Below, in pieces: positions 18,330 through 28,147 of a stretch of 64,000 nt of DNA. The stretch lies in assembly GCA_025055455.1 (NCBI GenBank), contig JANWXD010000001.1, forward strand, positions 124,001 to 188,000, given 5' to 3'. The position numbers and the translations under genes were made by a program. The notes beneath the pieces are model-generated. The model had not been told where the DNA came from and did no database searches. It was given only the letters and a program-made list of their open reading frames with translations. The number at the start of each line of letters is the position of its first letter. The first letter of the stretch is position 1. The stretch is from Bryobacteraceae bacterium. Its GTDB lineage: Bacteria; Acidobacteriota; Terriglobia; Bryobacterales; Bryobacteraceae.

Positions 18330-19406
18330 TCAGCGGCGCGCCTTGGGGGCGGGCTTGAGAGCCCGCTCGATGGCTTCCAGAGCTATGGGGGCCATGACGC
18401 GATAGCCCTTGGCGTTGGGGTGCAAACCGTCGTCGGAGAGGCTGGCCTCGAGCATGCCCGCCGAGTCCACCATCTTGGAGTAATAATCCACATAAACGAA
18501 GTTACGTTGTTTGCAAAATCGTTCCAGCCACTGATTCAGGGCGCGAATCGTGGCGGGTGGGCGACGCCGCGTCTGCTCGTACTGCGGGTCGGCATCCTTG
18601 TGATAGTCGCTGACGGGCAACAGGGATGCGAATAACGGCCGGATACCATGAGCCACCGCTAAGTCAGCGATCATCGTGAGATTGTTCTGGATGACATTCA
18701 CGGGCACGCCGCGCGCAATGTCGTTGGTCCCCGCCAGGATCAGTACGGCCGCAGGTTTGAGGTCCAGCACGTCCGCCTTCATGCGGCCCAGCATCTCCCC
18801 GGTGATTTGACCGCTGATGCCCCGGTTGACGAAATCGCGGTCCGGAAAGTACTCGTGAAGCCGCCAGCCGTCGGTGATGGAGTCGCCCAGGAAGACGACG
18901 CGCGGCTTGCCCGGCGCCGGCGGTCCGAGTTTGGCGTTGGCTTCGGCATAGCGGCGGAGATTGTCTCGATCGGGATTGCGGAGCTGGGCCTCTTTGCGTT
19001 CGAGCAAGGCCTGGAAGTGGGCCTCGAGGCGTTCGGCCGCTTCTCGCAGCTCGAGAAACTGCCGGCGGGCTTCTTCCGGAAGGGGGAACGGCTTGGGGGC
19101 GGCGTCGGCCACGGCGAGGTAGGCGCGGAGATTATGGAGAAAGCGGTAGGTCAGCGCGGCGTTCTGCGCCGCGCCTGGCGTATCGCGCATGGTGGCGAGC
19201 ACTTGCCGGGCGTTTTCGGCCAGGGGCGCCCCGGCGCGCCCCAGCTCCGGCGCCGCCACGCGCGTGGAATCCATGCGCTGGACGGCGCGGTCGAGCAGCG
19301 CGAGAACGTCGCGGTTCGGGAGCCAGGCATTTTGCTGGGCGCGCGCGGCGGACCACGGCCGCACGGCCAGCAGAATGCCGAAAACCAGGCCGATGCGGAG
19401 CGCCAT
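18330..19406 (-). CDS. SGNH/GDSL-family hydrolase, secreted
   Basis: VVFLGDSITDGW, FVNRGISGQITGEML, LILAGTNDIARGV, DDGLHPNAKGYRVMA; signal peptide; GGGGAGG before ATG. Confidence 0.9.
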   Translation of the reverse strand: MALRIGLVFGILLAVRPWSAARAQQNAWLPNRDVLALLDRAVQRMDSTRVAAPELGRAGAPLAENARQVLATMRDTPGAAQNAALTYRFLHNLRAYLAVADAAPKPFPLPEEARRQFLELREAAERLEAHFQALLERKEAQLRNPDRDNLRRYAEANAKLGPPAPGKPRVVFLGDSITDGWRLHEYFPDRDFVNRGISGQITGEMLGRMKADVLDLKPAAVLILAGTNDIARGVPVNVIQNNLTMIADLAVAHGIRPLFASLLPVSDYHKDADPQYEQTRRRPPATIRALNQWLERFCKQRNFVYVDYYSKMVDSAGMLEASLSDDGLHPNAKGYRVMAPIALEAIERALKPAPKARR

Positions 19407-19552
19407 CCTCCCCAGTGTATCAGCGGGGCGCGGACCGTTCGGCCGGTTTCTGGCGCGGTCCGGGACGGTGACGGAACCGTTCGCTTGACGGCTACTGGAA
19501 ATAAAAAGATCTTAAGTTATGATATTCCCGAAAAACGCGGCACGGCGGCGCC

Positions 19553-22500
19553 ATGGCCATCCACCTCGGGCTGGACATCGGAGCGGTCAGTCTCAAGCTG
19601 GCTGCCTTGGGCCGCGCCGAGGACCGGGCCGTGCTGGCCGCGGCGGCACGAAAAGGTTCCACGTTCCGGCTGCTGGAATCGAACGGTCGGCCGCTCGTGG
19701 TTTCCGAATACCGGCGGATCGCCGGCAGTCCCATCCAGGCCACATTTGACCTGCTGCAAGAGTTTTACGAGTGCGTTCCGGAGCAGGAAATCGAAGGCAT
19801 CCGGATCACGGGCTCGGGCAGCCGCACCATCGCCCGCATCCTGGGCCTCTGTATCGAGAACGAGTTCAAGGCCATCGCCCGCATGGTTTCGTCCTTCTAT
19901 CCGCAGGTGCGGACGATCTTCGAGATCGGGGGCGAGAGTTCGAAGTACCTGCGTCTGGAGCCGCAGCCGGAAACAGGGGACTGCGGCATCGCGGACTACG
20001 ACCGCAGCGGGGAGTGCGCGGCCGGCACCGGTTCGTTCCTCGACCAACAAGCGCTGCGCATGAACTATTCCGTCGAAGAGGTGGGGGCGGTGGCGGGCGC
20101 CGCCGGCTGCGCGGCGCGGATCGCGGGACGCTGCTCGGTGTTCGCCAAGTCCGACATGATCCACGCGCAACAAAAAGGCTATACGCCGGGGGAAATCCTG
20201 CGAGGCCTTTGCGACGCGGTGGCGCGGAACTACAAGGCCAGCGTCGTGAAAGGCCGGCCGGTCCTTCCTCCGGTCGCCTTCATCGGGGCCGTTTCGCAAA
20301 ACAGCGGCGTGGTGCGGGCGTTGCGCGAAGCCTTCGGACTCCAAGAGCCGGAGTTGTTTGTTCCGGAACTGTACGCCTGGTGCGGCGCGATCGGCGCCGC
20401 CCTCCTCGAAGCGGGTGCACGGCGCAAGCGCTCCTTCGGCGACATCCACCGCCTCCACCAGCAGGAGGCCGAAAGCCGCCCGCGCGATGCCGTGCCGCTT
20501 TCGATGGCGAATGTGGTGCTGCTGCGGGACCGGATAGTGCCCTATGCGCCCCCGCCGGGAAACGGCCCCATACCCGCGTACCTGGGAATTGACATCGGCT
20601 CGGTCTCGACCAACCTGGCAGCGGTGGACGAGTTCGGCCAGGTAATCCATGACGTGTATTTGCGCACCGCCGGCCGGCCCATCGAGGCCGTGCAGCAGGG
20701 TCTGCGCGAAATCCGGGAGCGCTGGGGTCATCGGCTGGAAATCCGCGGCGTGGGAACCACCGGATCGGGGCGCGAACTGATCGCCGAATTGGTCGGTGCC
20801 GATGTGGTCAACGACGAGATCACCGCCCACAAGACCGGCGCCATGCACGTGAGCACGACCCTCGGCCGCGAGACGGTGGACACCATCTTCGAAATCGGCG
20901 GGCAGGACTCGAAATTCATCGCCATCGAAAACGGAGTCGTGGTGGACTTTGCCATGAACGAGGCGTGCGCGGCCGGCACCGGGTCCTTCCTAGAAGAGCA
21001 GGCGGAAAAGCTCGGCGTCAGCATCCAGGGCGAATTTGCCCGGCTGGCGCTGTCGGCGCCGGCCCCGACGCGGCTCGGCGAGCGCTGCACGGTGTTCATG
21101 GAGCGTGACCTAACAGCTTGGCTCCACAAAGGCGAGACCGTACCGAACCTGCTCGCCGGCCTGGCCTATTCCATCGCACTTAATTACCTCAACCGGGTGG
21201 TGCGGGGCCGGCGCATCGGTAACGTGATTTACTTCCAGGGAGGCACGGCCTACAACGATGCCGTGGCGGCGGCCTTCGCTGGGCTGCTCGGAAAGAAGAT
21301 CACCGTGCCACCGTACAACGGCGTTATGGGGGCGATCGGCATGGCGCTCATCGCGCGCCAGTGGCATCTGGCCACCGGCGCCAGGACGAAGTTCCGCGGC
21401 TACGATTTGTCGCGGCTGGAAATGAAGACGCGGGACTTTGTATGCAAAGGCTGCTCGAACCACTGCGACATTAAAGAGTTCACGATCGAGGGGCAAAAAA
21501 GTTACTGGGGTGATAAGTGTTCGGATCGGTTTCGCAAGCCCTCGGCGACGGGAAGGAAGCCCGTGATCGAAGATCTGTTCGAGTTCCGCGAGAAACTGGT
21601 GGCGGAACTGACGGCGGACCGCGCGACGAGGGGGCCGCGCATCGGAATTCCCCGCGCCATGTCCACCTTCGAGCGGCAACCCTTTTGGCACCGCTATTTC
21701 ACGGAACTGGGCTGGGAGGTGGTGCTTTCTCCTCCCACGGATCCGAAGATCGCCGCTCGGGGCGTCGAGCTGGCTCTGGCGCAGCCCTGTTATCCGGTGC
21801 AGGTGGCCCACGGCCATGTGGCGGCGCTGGCGGAGATGGACGTGGACTACATTCTGGCGCCGAACATGCTCGACGCCGAGTCCGAGGACGACCGGGTTGC
21901 CCACTTCTGCCCGTGGAATCAGACGCTGCCGTTCGTGCTCCGCACCGCGCCGGGTTTGGAGGAACACGCCCACAAATTTCTGATTCCGACGATGCACTTC
22001 CAGCTGGGGCGCGAGTACGTCAAGAAGGCCTTGGCCGAGGTCGTGCGGCGGCTGGGCGTTTCGCGGCGCGCCAGCGACCGGGCCGTGGACGCCGCCTACG
22101 CCGTCCAGCGGCAGTTTCAGGACCGCCTGCTGGAGGCCGGGCGGCAGGCCCTGGAAACGCTGGACCGCTGGGGCGAGCCGGGTCTGATCCTCGTAGGCCG
22201 GGGCTATAACATCTACGACCGCAACGTGAACTGCGACATCCCGCGCAAGTTGAGGCACCGCTACGGCGCTAATGTGATCCCGATCGATTTTCTCGTCACA
22301 GGACGGGAACCGGTCAACGACCTACATCCGAACATGTATTGGTCGTCCGGCCGCAAGATTCTGGCGGTCGCGCGCCTGGCCGCCTCGCGTCCCAACTTAC
22401 ACTTGATTTACATTTCGAACTTCAAATGCGGGCCGGATTCCTACATCAAGCATTTCGCCCGCGAGGCGGCGGGGGCACCTTATCTGGTGCTGCAGTTTGA

Positions 22501-22618
22501 CGGGCACGGCAACGACGCCGGCTACATGACCCGCTGCGAAGCGTACCTGGACAGCAAAGGGATCCTGCGCTGTTATCGGAGTGTGGGCGCCGCGCACGCC
22601 GCCGGAGGGCCGCAATGA
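19553..22618 (+). CDS. tandem BadF/BadG/BcrA/BcrD (ASKHA) acyl-CoA dehydratase activase fused to DUF2229/2-hydroxyacyl-CoA-dehydratase-like domain
   Basis: Two ASKHA modules: LGLDIGAVSLKL...ECAAGTGSFLDQQA...GRCSVF and LGIDIGSVSTNL...ACAAGTGSFLEEQA...ERCTVF; then CKGCSNHCD...DKC and RIGIPRAMSTFERQPFWHRYFTELGWEVVLSP. Confidence 0.88.
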   Translation: MAIHLGLDIGAVSLKLAALGRAEDRAVLAAAARKGSTFRLLESNGRPLVVSEYRRIAGSPIQATFDLLQEFYECVPEQEIEGIRITGSGSRTIARILGLCIENEFKAIARMVSSFYPQVRTIFEIGGESSKYLRLEPQPETGDCGIADYDRSGECAAGTGSFLDQQALRMNYSVEEVGAVAGAAGCAARIAGRCSVFAKSDMIHAQQKGYTPGEILRGLCDAVARNYKASVVKGRPVLPPVAFIGAVSQNSGVVRALREAFGLQEPELFVPELYAWCGAIGAALLEAGARRKRSFGDIHRLHQQEAESRPRDAVPLSMANVVLLRDRIVPYAPPPGNGPIPAYLGIDIGSVSTNLAAVDEFGQVIHDVYLRTAGRPIEAVQQGLREIRERWGHRLEIRGVGTTGSGRELIAELVGADVVNDEITAHKTGAMHVSTTLGRETVDTIFEIGGQDSKFIAIENGVVVDFAMNEACAAGTGSFLEEQAEKLGVSIQGEFARLALSAPAPTRLGERCTVFMERDLTAWLHKGETVPNLLAGLAYSIALNYLNRVVRGRRIGNVIYFQGGTAYNDAVAAAFAGLLGKKITVPPYNGVMGAIGMALIARQWHLATGARTKFRGYDLSRLEMKTRDFVCKGCSNHCDIKEFTIEGQKSYWGDKCSDRFRKPSATGRKPVIEDLFEFREKLVAELTADRATRGPRIGIPRAMSTFERQPFWHRYFTELGWEVVLSPPTDPKIAARGVELALAQPCYPVQVAHGHVAALAEMDVDYILAPNMLDAESEDDRVAHFCPWNQTLPFVLRTAPGLEEHAHKFLIPTMHFQLGREYVKKALAEVVRRLGVSRRASDRAVDAAYAVQRQFQDRLLEAGRQALETLDRWGEPGLILVGRGYNIYDRNVNCDIPRKLRHRYGANVIPIDFLVTGREPVNDLHPNMYWSSGRKILAVARLAASRPNLHLIYISNFKCGPDSYIKHFAREAAGAPYLVLQFDGHGNDAGYMTRCEAYLDSKGILRCYRSVGAAHAAGGPQ

Positions 22619-23904
22619 GCGCGGCAAGGCCAAGGCCGGTGACGCAGAGCGGGGCGGGACCGTACGGCGGCAAGAGGGTGTACATCCCTGCGATGGCTTA
22701 CGGGAGCGCCCGGGCGTTTGCCGCGGCATTCCGGGCCATCGGCATTGACGCCGACATCCTGCCGCCGTCGGATGAGCGCACGCGAGAGCTGGGAGCTCGG
22801 CACACGTCCGGAGACGAGTGCTATCCGGCCAAAGTCACGGTGGGCGACTTCATGAAGTTGCTGGAATCGCCGGGCATTGATCCCGCGCGCATCGTGCTGT
22901 TCCTGCCCACCGCCGACGGGCCGTGCCGCTTCGGACAGTATGCGCCGTACCTCAAGCGGGTGCTGGCGCAGAACGGATACACCGCAACGGAGGTCATCTC
23001 TCCGTCGAGCGACAACGCCTATGAAGAACTGGGAGAGCTGGCGCGACCTTTCGTGCGCACCGGCTGGCGTGCGATCGTGGCGGCGGATATTCTCCAGAAA
23101 CTCCTCCTCAAGTACCGGCCGCACGAACGGAACAAAGGGGAGACCGAGGCAGTCTACGAGGAGTGTCTGAACGATCTGTGCGCGACCATTGAGCGCGCGC
23201 CGGTGGACCCGCCGGTCCAGTTATGTGCGATCCGGGCCGCGTTGGTGCGCTGCCGGGACCGGTTTCGCGCCATCCCCGTGAGCCGCGATCCTGCCTCACC
23301 CCTCATCGGAGTCGTGGGCGAGATCTTCTGCCGGCTGCACACCTTTTCCAACGAGGATCTGGTCCGGCGGCTGGAGGGCTACGGGGCCGAGGCCTGGCTG
23401 TCGGACATCAGCGAATGGATTTGGTACACCAACGCCGAACGGGTTCGCAAACTGAAGCTCATGGGAAGGCGGTGGTCCCGAGCAGCGCTGGGTGCGTGGA
23501 TTCGCTGGAAAGTCCAGCAACGCGACGAGCAAGCGCTGCTCGAGCCGTTTCGGCAGGATTTCGCGGGCTATGAGGAGCCGGACATACGCGAAGTTCTCAC
23601 GAACGCGCGGCCGTATCTGCCGCCAGACGGGGCCATGGGCGAAATGGTCCTCAACGTAGGCAAGGTCGTCTACCTAGCGAAAAAAGGCGTGGATGGAATC
23701 ATCGATATCAGTCCGTTCACGTGCATGAACGGAATCGTTTCGGAAGCAATCTATCCGCGCCTGAGCCGGGATCTGGGCGGAATCCCGATCCGCAATTTCT
23801 ACTTCGATGGAACCCAGTCCGACCTGGACCGCGATCTGGGAGTCTATCTGGAGCTGGTGCGGACTTATCAAAAGCGCAAGCCGTATCTTCGCCGCCGATC
23901 GTAG
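22615..23904 (+). CDS. 2-hydroxyacyl-CoA dehydratase-like / activase-associated Fe-S protein (C-terminal partner of the preceding gene)
   Basis: TSGDECYPAKVTVGDFMKLL, GPCRFGQYAPYLKRVL, IDISPFTCMNGIVSEAIYPRLS, IPIRNFYFDGTQSDLDRDLGVYLEL; ATGA overlap with upstream gene. Confidence 0.82.
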   Translation: MSAARPRPVTQSGAGPYGGKRVYIPAMAYGSARAFAAAFRAIGIDADILPPSDERTRELGARHTSGDECYPAKVTVGDFMKLLESPGIDPARIVLFLPTADGPCRFGQYAPYLKRVLAQNGYTATEVISPSSDNAYEELGELARPFVRTGWRAIVAADILQKLLLKYRPHERNKGETEAVYEECLNDLCATIERAPVDPPVQLCAIRAALVRCRDRFRAIPVSRDPASPLIGVVGEIFCRLHTFSNEDLVRRLEGYGAEAWLSDISEWIWYTNAERVRKLKLMGRRWSRAALGAWIRWKVQQRDEQALLEPFRQDFAGYEEPDIREVLTNARPYLPPDGAMGEMVLNVGKVVYLAKKGVDGIIDISPFTCMNGIVSEAIYPRLSRDLGGIPIRNFYFDGTQSDLDRDLGVYLELVRTYQKRKPYLRRRS

Positions 23905-24180
23905 AGGCGGACTGCGGCGTGACCCGCCGGTCCCTCGGGTGTCACAACGCCACCCGGACGGCGCCTCCTCGCAGGCACGACCTGACTCGGCCCACGTATT
24001 CGGAGCGCTGCAGGTTGTGGGCCGGTTCCGCCCTTTGCTAGTAACCGCCTGCCAAGGCGAGAACGTCAGCGTTGTAACTCTTTGAGGACAGCCTCGGTAC
24101 CGCCCCGGCCAACAACATTTTGAGGTGGTCTCGTGCAATCCTTACACCGTCACGGTAGCCCTGAAAGTGCAGACTGAATT

Positions 24181-24934
24181 TTTATTCGTCCGGACCCCAT
24201 TCGGTTTGGTCGGCGAAACGGACGTAGTCGATCCAGGCCCGCACCGGTCGAGCGTCTAGAGGCGCTGGCGCTGGGTTCACCTCCCACTGAGCGCGCGGTT
24301 CAGCCAACATATTGCTGTGCACCATGTCGGCGCCCTCGCTCATGGTAGCGATGCTCAAAGAGCCACCGCGGCCCTCGAAGTAGCCTTACGGCTACCGCTT
24401 CGAGCGCCTTGTCGGAGTGATTCTGAAACGTCATGGTGAAGTGGGGGGGTCCCGTTGAGTGAAACGATCTCAGCCTTCACTATGATCATCGGGCAGTGTC
24501 TGCCCGGTTAGCACCGAGACCCTCTAACGGAAGGAGACCCGCCAAGCCCAGCGCGAAGGGCACAGCACCTTTCCACATACAGTTGTTCCATTCTGGCAGA
24601 GTTGTAACAACGCCGACATCCGTCGATGGAGTTCCGGTATCTGCCTTGGCACGAACCCCAGCGGATGCAAAGCCAACTCCCGGAGCTACAGACGGCCGAG
24701 CACCAAATAAAGCAATCGCAAGTCGCAACAAGGGCACTGTCCGCCGCGCCCGTCGGCGCGGCAATACCGTGTGAGCACTTGGCCCCGGCTTCAGACGCCT
24801 CCGCCGCTCCCGCTCGGTCTCCGTCCCGCACCGAGCCCCCTACCGCCGCACATCTATACCCGCCCCTTGGAGCTCGCTCTGCGGGCGCCTCTTCCACCTG
24901 ATCCGTATCGCCGTAGAATTTCAGACAGGCCCCC
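24181..24934 (-). pseudogene. decayed hypothetical protein gene (approximate bounds); last intact segment ends at about 24183
   Basis: Minus-strand peptides in different frames join into one protein: MIIVKAEIVSLNGTPP / FTMTFQNHSDKALEAVAV / GYFEGRGGSLSIATMSEGADMVHSNMLAEPRAQWEVNPAPAPLDARPVRAWIDYVRFADQTEWGPDE*; frame breaks at a G7 run (24443-24449) and near 24386. Confidence 0.5.
24374..24404. repeat. short hairpin within decayed gene region
   Basis: CTCGAAGTAGCC-ttac-GGCTA(CCG)CTTCGAG: 12 paired positions with a 3-nt bulge. Confidence 0.6.
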
Positions 24935-26668
24935 ATGGAAAACCGCGAGATCGCCCGCCTGATCGCGGAAACCGCCGACCTAATGGAGATCGCCGGCGAG
25001 GATCCCTTCCGCGTGCGCAGCTACCGCAATGGCGCCTCGGCCATCGAAAATCTGGCCGAGCGAGTCGAGGATATCGCCAAAGATCCGAACCGGAAACTCA
25101 CGGACATTCCGGGCATCGGCAAAGGTCTGGCCGCGGTCATCGAGGAGATTCTGGCGCGCGGTTCTTTCGAGCGGCGCGACAAACTGCTGGAGAAATATCC
25201 GCCCACGGCGCTGGAGCTGCTCAAAATTCAGGGCCTCGGTCCCAAGAGCATCGCCCTGATCTGGGAGCACTACCGCGTCAGCACGATCGACGGCCTCGAG
25301 CGCCTGTGCCAGGAGCAGAAACTGCGCGTGCTGCCCCGCATGGGGGCGAAGCTCGAAGAAAAGATCCTCCGCTCGATCGCCCAGTACCGTCAGCGCGCCG
25401 GTCGATTCCTGCTGAATTTTGCCGACGATGTGGCCGGAGAACTGATCGGGTATCTCCGCTCGGGCGTCTCCGGGCTGGACCGGATCACGCCTGCTGGAAG
25501 CTTGCGCCGGGGCAAAGAAACCGTTGGCGATCTCGACCTGCTCGTGACGGGGCCGGAGGCCGAGCAGGCGCTGGAGCGCTTCGTGGCGCACCCGAAAGTG
25601 AGCGAGGTGCTGGCCCGGGGACCGAACAAAGCCAGCGTGCGCTACGGGCCGGAGGGCCTCCAGGTGGATATGCGCGCGCTGGCGCCCGAAAGCTACGGCG
25701 CGGCCCTGCAGTATTTCACCGGCAGCAAGGAACACAACATCGCCCTCCGCACCCGCTGCGTCCGCATGGGTTACAAGTTGAGCGAATACGGTCTGTTTCG
25801 GGCCGAGGACGAACGCAAAGTCGCCGGCGAGACGGAGGAAGAGATTTACGAGAAGCTGGGCTTGGCGTGGATCCCGCCGGAACTCCGAGAAAACCAGGGC
25901 GAAATCGAGGCCGCCGAAGAGGGCCGCCTGCCGCAGCTCATCGACTTTGACGACATCCGCGGCGATTTACACATGCACACCGTCGAAAGCGACGGCCGCG
26001 TGACGCTGGAAGAGATGGCGCAGGCCGCCCGGGCGATGGGTTACGAGTATATCGCCATCACGGACCACTCCAAGGCGCTGGCTATGGCCAACGGTCTCGA
26101 TGAAAAACGCGCGGTGGCCTTCGCCCGCCGCGTGCGGGAGCTCAACCGCGACGGCCTCGGCATCCGGATCTTTTCCGGCATCGAGTGCGATATCCGCCGG
26201 GACGGATCCATGGACCTGGCCGACGACGCCCTGGCGGAGCTGGATCTGGTGATCGGCAGCGTGCACAGTTACATGAACCTGGAAGCTGCCGAGATGACCG
26301 ATCGCCTGCTGAAAGCGCTCGAGTGCCCGTACTTGCGCATCCTGGCGCATCCCACTGGCCGCGTGCTCCTGCACCGCGAGGCCTACCCCTTCGACTTCGA
26401 GCGAGTGGCCGAGGAGGCCGCCCGTCGCGGCGTCTGGTTGGAGATCAACGCCAGTCCCGAGCGCTTGGATTTGCATGCCACGCTGCTCCGCGTGGCGCGG
26501 GCGCGCGGCTGCCGTTTCACCATCTCCACCGACGCGCATCACCCCAAACACCTCGCCAACATGCGCTACGGCGTTCTCATGGCGCGGCGCGGCTGGCTCC
26601 GAGCCGAAGACGTGGTCAATACGCGGTCGCGCGTGGAGTTCGAATCCCTGCTGGCCCGACGGAAGTGA
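24935..26668 (+). CDS. polX: DNA polymerase/3'-5' exonuclease PolX (PolX core + PHP domain)
   Basis: MENREIARLIAETADLMEIAGEDPFRVRSYRNGA, DIPGIGKGLAAVIEEIL, TPAGSLRRGKETVGDLDLLV, GDLHMHTVESDGRVTLEEM, FTISTDAHHPKHLANMRYGV. Confidence 0.96.
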   Translation: MENREIARLIAETADLMEIAGEDPFRVRSYRNGASAIENLAERVEDIAKDPNRKLTDIPGIGKGLAAVIEEILARGSFERRDKLLEKYPPTALELLKIQGLGPKSIALIWEHYRVSTIDGLERLCQEQKLRVLPRMGAKLEEKILRSIAQYRQRAGRFLLNFADDVAGELIGYLRSGVSGLDRITPAGSLRRGKETVGDLDLLVTGPEAEQALERFVAHPKVSEVLARGPNKASVRYGPEGLQVDMRALAPESYGAALQYFTGSKEHNIALRTRCVRMGYKLSEYGLFRAEDERKVAGETEEEIYEKLGLAWIPPELRENQGEIEAAEEGRLPQLIDFDDIRGDLHMHTVESDGRVTLEEMAQAARAMGYEYIAITDHSKALAMANGLDEKRAVAFARRVRELNRDGLGIRIFSGIECDIRRDGSMDLADDALAELDLVIGSVHSYMNLEAAEMTDRLLKALECPYLRILAHPTGRVLLHREAYPFDFERVAEEAARRGVWLEINASPERLDLHATLLRVARARGCRFTISTDAHHPKHLANMRYGVLMARRGWLRAEDVVNTRSRVEFESLLARRK

Positions 26669-26774
26669 GGTTCCGCCCCTGGTCGGTGAGCGGGGCGCCG
26701 GCCCGAGCCGCCGGTCGCCTTCTCAACCTTCGACGAGCCGACGATAGGCTGAGATGGGCGAGGAGGAGTTTTCC

Positions 26775-27170
26775 ATGGCGACCTACGGACTCGTGGAGTA
26801 CGAACAAGCAGCGCCCGAAGTGCGCGCGGTCTATGAGGACATCATGGCCACGCGCCAGACCGACCGGGTGAACAATTTCTGGAAAGCCTTGGCACACGAT
26901 CCGGCACTGCTGCGCCGCACCTGGGCGCTGGTCAAAGAAACGATGCAGCCCGGCGCGCTGGATGCATTGACAAAAGAGCTGATTTATCTGGCCGTCAGCA
27001 TAACTAATCAATGCGCCTATTGCATCGCCTCGCATACGGCGGCGGCGCGCAAAGCCGGCATGAGCGACCAGATGTTCGCCGAGCTATCGGCCGTGGTGGC
27101 GCTAGCCAATTACACCAACCGTCTCGCCTCCGGCTACCAGGTGGAGATTGACGAGCCGTTCCGCAGCTAG
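26775..27170 (+). CDS. carboxymuconolactone decarboxylase / AhpD-like family protein
   Basis: LTKELIYLAVSITNQCAYCIASHTAAARKAGMSDQMFAEL (CxxC..H active-site motif). Confidence 0.9.
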   Translation: MATYGLVEYEQAAPEVRAVYEDIMATRQTDRVNNFWKALAHDPALLRRTWALVKETMQPGALDALTKELIYLAVSITNQCAYCIASHTAAARKAGMSDQMFAELSAVVALANYTNRLASGYQVEIDEPFRS

Positions 27171-28141
27171 CGCGCCTCGCCAGCAATCAACAAGACCTTC
27201 AGCACGCCGGGCGCCGCGGCCCGGGCAAAGGCCTGCCGGGCGCGGGTGAGCGGAAAGCGGTCGGCGATCATGCGGTCCACGCGGACCGCTCCGGAGCGCA
27301 ACAGCTCGAGGGCGGGCTGGAAGCGGCCGCAGCGCGAGCCCACCAACGTCACTTCGTTGACCACCACCGGGGCGGTGTCCATTCTGACCGCACGGTGAGT
27401 GGTGGACTTGAGCACCACGGCGCCTCGGGGACGCACCATGGTCACCGCTTGTACGAGGCCTTCCGGCGCTCCGGTCGCCTCCACGACCCAGTCGTAAGCC
27501 GCACGCGGCCGCCGTTCCGTGCGGTGCGTCTCGATTCCCAGGCCTCGAGCGAGGGCAAGCTTCTGAGGGTGGCGGCCGTAAAGATGGACTTCAGCGCCAT
27601 GCACCTGCAACACTTGAGCGGCGAGCAGACCCAGCTTGCCGTCGCCGAGCACCGCCACCCGCGCGCTCCGGGGGATCGCCACCTGCTCCAGGATTTCGCA
27701 AGCGGCCGCTAGAGGCTCGACGAATACCCCGTGCTCGGTGGGAATTTCCGGAGGGAGTATGTGCAGGTTGCGCTCGGGCAGCGTGAAGAATTCGCTGAAG
27801 GCTCCGGGGTGTCGCACGATGCCGAGCACCGTGCGGCTTGGGCAGTGACGGCCTAAATCTCGCCGACACCAATCGCAGCGTCCGCACGCCAGGTTGATCT
27901 CGCCGACCACGCGCTGGCCAATGAGCGCTCGGTTGTCCGCTTCGACGACCTCCGCGGTGAATTCATGTCCCGGCGTGCCACGAAAGCCATAATAACCCCG
28001 GAGCAGTTCCAGATCCGTATTACAGATGCCGCCGGCGAGCAATCGGAGCAGTGCGAAGCCCTCGCGCCGTCGCGGCCGCGGCTTGCGCTTCAGGGTCACC
28101 CTCCGGTTTTCCAAGTGCACCGCCAGCATGGCAGAGCCCAT
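27167..28141 (-). CDS. zinc-dependent medium-chain alcohol dehydrogenase
   Basis: GGICNTDLELLRGYYGFRGTPGHEFTAEV, CGRCDWCRRDLGRHC structural zinc motif, VAVLGDGKLGLLAAQVL. Confidence 0.92.
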   Translation of the reverse strand: MGSAMLAVHLENRRVTLKRKPRPRRREGFALLRLLAGGICNTDLELLRGYYGFRGTPGHEFTAEVVEADNRALIGQRVVGEINLACGRCDWCRRDLGRHCPSRTVLGIVRHPGAFSEFFTLPERNLHILPPEIPTEHGVFVEPLAAACEILEQVAIPRSARVAVLGDGKLGLLAAQVLQVHGAEVHLYGRHPQKLALARGLGIETHRTERRPRAAYDWVVEATGAPEGLVQAVTMVRPRGAVVLKSTTHRAVRMDTAPVVVNEVTLVGSRCGRFQPALELLRSGAVRVDRMIADRFPLTRARQAFARAAAPGVLKVLLIAGEAR

Positions 28142-28147
28142 CTCGCG

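Noticed and set aside
17991-18358. Overlapping alternative ORFs around the His/Cys peptide (17991..18182 +, 18001..18192 -, 18035..18358 +)
   Set aside because: Only the 17986 frame has a signal peptide, RBS spacing and a structured motif; others look like low-complexity shadows
19485-19523. TTGACG ... TATGAT as a promoter for the activase gene
   Set aside because: Spacer of 27 nt is incompatible with a normal -35/-10 pair; only the -10 is plausible
19517-22258. Minus-strand ORFs 19517..20848 and 21110..22258
   Set aside because: Antisense shadows of the ASKHA activase gene
24486-24936. Intact-looking ORFs 24486..24764 (-), 24508..24936 (-), 24496..24774 (+)
   Set aside because: No coherent protein family features; better explained as pieces of one frameshifted minus-strand gene
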